Shown: positions 5,126 to 5,943 of the stretch, one piece after another | Layout of the letters: each line of letters begins with the position of its first letter | How positions within the stretch are numbered: position 1 is the first letter of the stretch | NCBI RefSeq assembly: GCF_938010505.1 | Contig: NZ_CALLVP010000077.1 | Coordinates: forward strand, 1-5,943 | Origin: an uncultured Veillonella sp. | Lineage (GTDB): Bacteria > Bacillota > Negativicutes > Veillonellales > Veillonellaceae | Direction of reading: 5' to 3' | DNA length: 5,943 nt | Made by a program: the position numbers and the translations under genes | The notes under the pieces: generated by a model | What the model was told of the DNA's origin: nothing | Database searches by the model: none | The model's input: only the letters and a program-made list of their open reading frames with translations

Positions 5126-5943
5126 TTATAATAATTCCTCAAGAACCTGTTGAAACATATCTCTGAAGGCTGCAACATATATATTGCTTTGATTATGTTG
5201 AGATATAAAGTAATAATCGTGCTCCATAGATTTACCATGATTCGTCAAGACCTTACGTTCGATACCAGGCATAGGCTCTGTTAAGTATTTAAAATAATCT
5301 ATAAGCAACAATCCTTGCTGCCCAGCGACTAAGTATCTAGCTTCTTCTAGCGTACGAGCATAGGCAAAGGCACCATTATACCCAATTGCTTTACGATAAT
5401 GCTCTTCCTCAGCCAAGGTATATTTACCACGACACACTAGAATGAGTAGTAAATCATCAATCGCTTTAATGTCTACACTATCTTCATCGGTATAACCTTG
5501 AGGAACCTCGATAATCGTAGTACCCGTATCGATAAAATGACTTTCAAAATAATCAGATAATATTTGCCATTGATCATTAAAAATTACATCTACACGACGG
5601 TCTTGAAGCATACCATATAGTTCTTCATGACTACCACTGTACATACGAATATCCAGATTTTTATAACGTTTAGCCATACGAATTACGGTTTGTTGCAGAG
5701 CAAGCCCACTATAGCGATTTAAATAGCCAATTCTTAGACTCACACGAGCATCAGTGCCAATACGTATTGTCTCTACTTTAATATCGTGAAAGCGTTCTAA
5801 TACTTTCTTCCCAGATCGATATAGATATTGTCCTGCTGGTGTTAAGTGAAAGCTTCGTTTCTCACGAACCAATAATTCAACACCAAGACTATTTTCAAGA
5901 GCTTTGATTTGCTGAGAAATAGCAGATTGAGATACATATTGCT
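5126..5943 (-). CDS. LysR-type transcriptional regulator (partial, start beyond window)
   Basis: The open frame runs from the right edge to the stop at 5126, giving 271 visible residues. Visible residues 1-24 contain most of the LysR helix-turn-helix, including QYVSQSAISQQIKALE and the following SLGVELL, then LTPAGQYLY at the linker-helix start. The internal TTG at 5870-5872 is not the start, because it falls inside this conserved domain. Roughly 25-30 N-terminal residues are missing. The effector domain follows from about residue 70 (SLRIGYLNRYSG) to the C terminus, with VAGQQGLLLID matching the usual late strand of this fold. The gene converges on the LysE-type exporter across the shared terminator. 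LysR proteins often control a neighbour, but the divergently placed candidate would lie outside the window. The target is unknown; the exporter or the YeiH-type gene are possibilities only. Confidence 0.92.
   Translation of the reverse strand, partial: QYVSQSAISQQIKALENSLGVELLVREKRSFHLTPAGQYLYRSGKKVLERFHDIKVETIRIGTDARVSLRIGYLNRYSGLALQQTVIRMAKRYKNLDIRMYSGSHEELYGMLQDRRVDVIFNDQWQILSDYFESHFIDTGTTIIEVPQGYTDEDSVDIKAIDDLLLILVCRGKYTLAEEEHYRKAIGYNGAFAYARTLEEARYLVAGQQGLLLIDYFKYLTEPMPGIERKVLTNHGKSMEHDYYFISQHNQSNIYVAAFRDMFQQVLEELL

Noticed and set aside
5047..5238. Minus-strand 63-residue frame across the convergent terminator
   Set aside because: It overlaps the end of the LysR-type gene in another frame and runs through the terminator hairpin; no ribosome binding site or family resemblance.
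5870..5872. TTG at 5870-5872 as the start of the LysR-type gene
   Set aside because: The same frame continues upstream to the window edge and encodes a clear helix-turn-helix, so the gene is truncated by the window and not started here.

Overview
The window is a low-GC bacterial chromosomal segment carrying a two-gene biotin block, a YeiH-type membrane protein, a LysE-type amino acid exporter and the 5'-truncated end of a LysR-type regulator gene. Strong AGGAGG-type ribosome binding sites, AT-rich spacers and the protein character suggest a Firmicutes-related organism. My best guess is a Negativicute such as Veillonella; this is inference from style, not a search result.

Region 1-2563 (minus strand): bioD (dethiobiotin synthetase) is followed after an unusually long 224-nt AT-rich gap by bioA (7,8-diaminopelargonate aminotransferase). 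These are two consecutive steps of biotin synthesis. No bioF or bioB is present here. A BirA-like operator lies 37-68 nt upstream of the bioD start, so the pair is probably repressed when biotin is plentiful. Positions 1-197, downstream of bioA, hold no gene and no convincing terminator.

Region 2564-3210: a 647-nt divergent intergenic region between bioD (leftward) and the YeiH-type gene (rightward). Its main content is a highly symmetrical, non-coding palindromic element (about 2661-2888). Two equal 53-nt arms flank a central terminator-like hairpin, and each arm can also fold on itself. It looks like a MITE-like interspersed repeat or a structured RNA locus. The rest is AT-rich leader DNA with two small palindromes that share ACTGTAT.

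Region 3211-5125 (plus strand): a YeiH/PSE-family membrane protein is followed by a LysE/ArgO-family exporter. Between them a good promoter lies upstream of a GC-rich hairpin, so the hairpin is inside the predicted lysE leader as well as 3' of the yeiH-type gene. A perfect 13-bp bidirectional terminator separates the exporter from the convergent regulator.

Region 5126-5943 (minus strand): a LysR-type regulator whose start lies beyond the window edge. The visible reading frame runs into the edge and includes most of the helix-turn-helix.

No new multi-gene system is evident. The points most worth a second look are the palindromic element, the BirA-site arrangement and the exporter leader.
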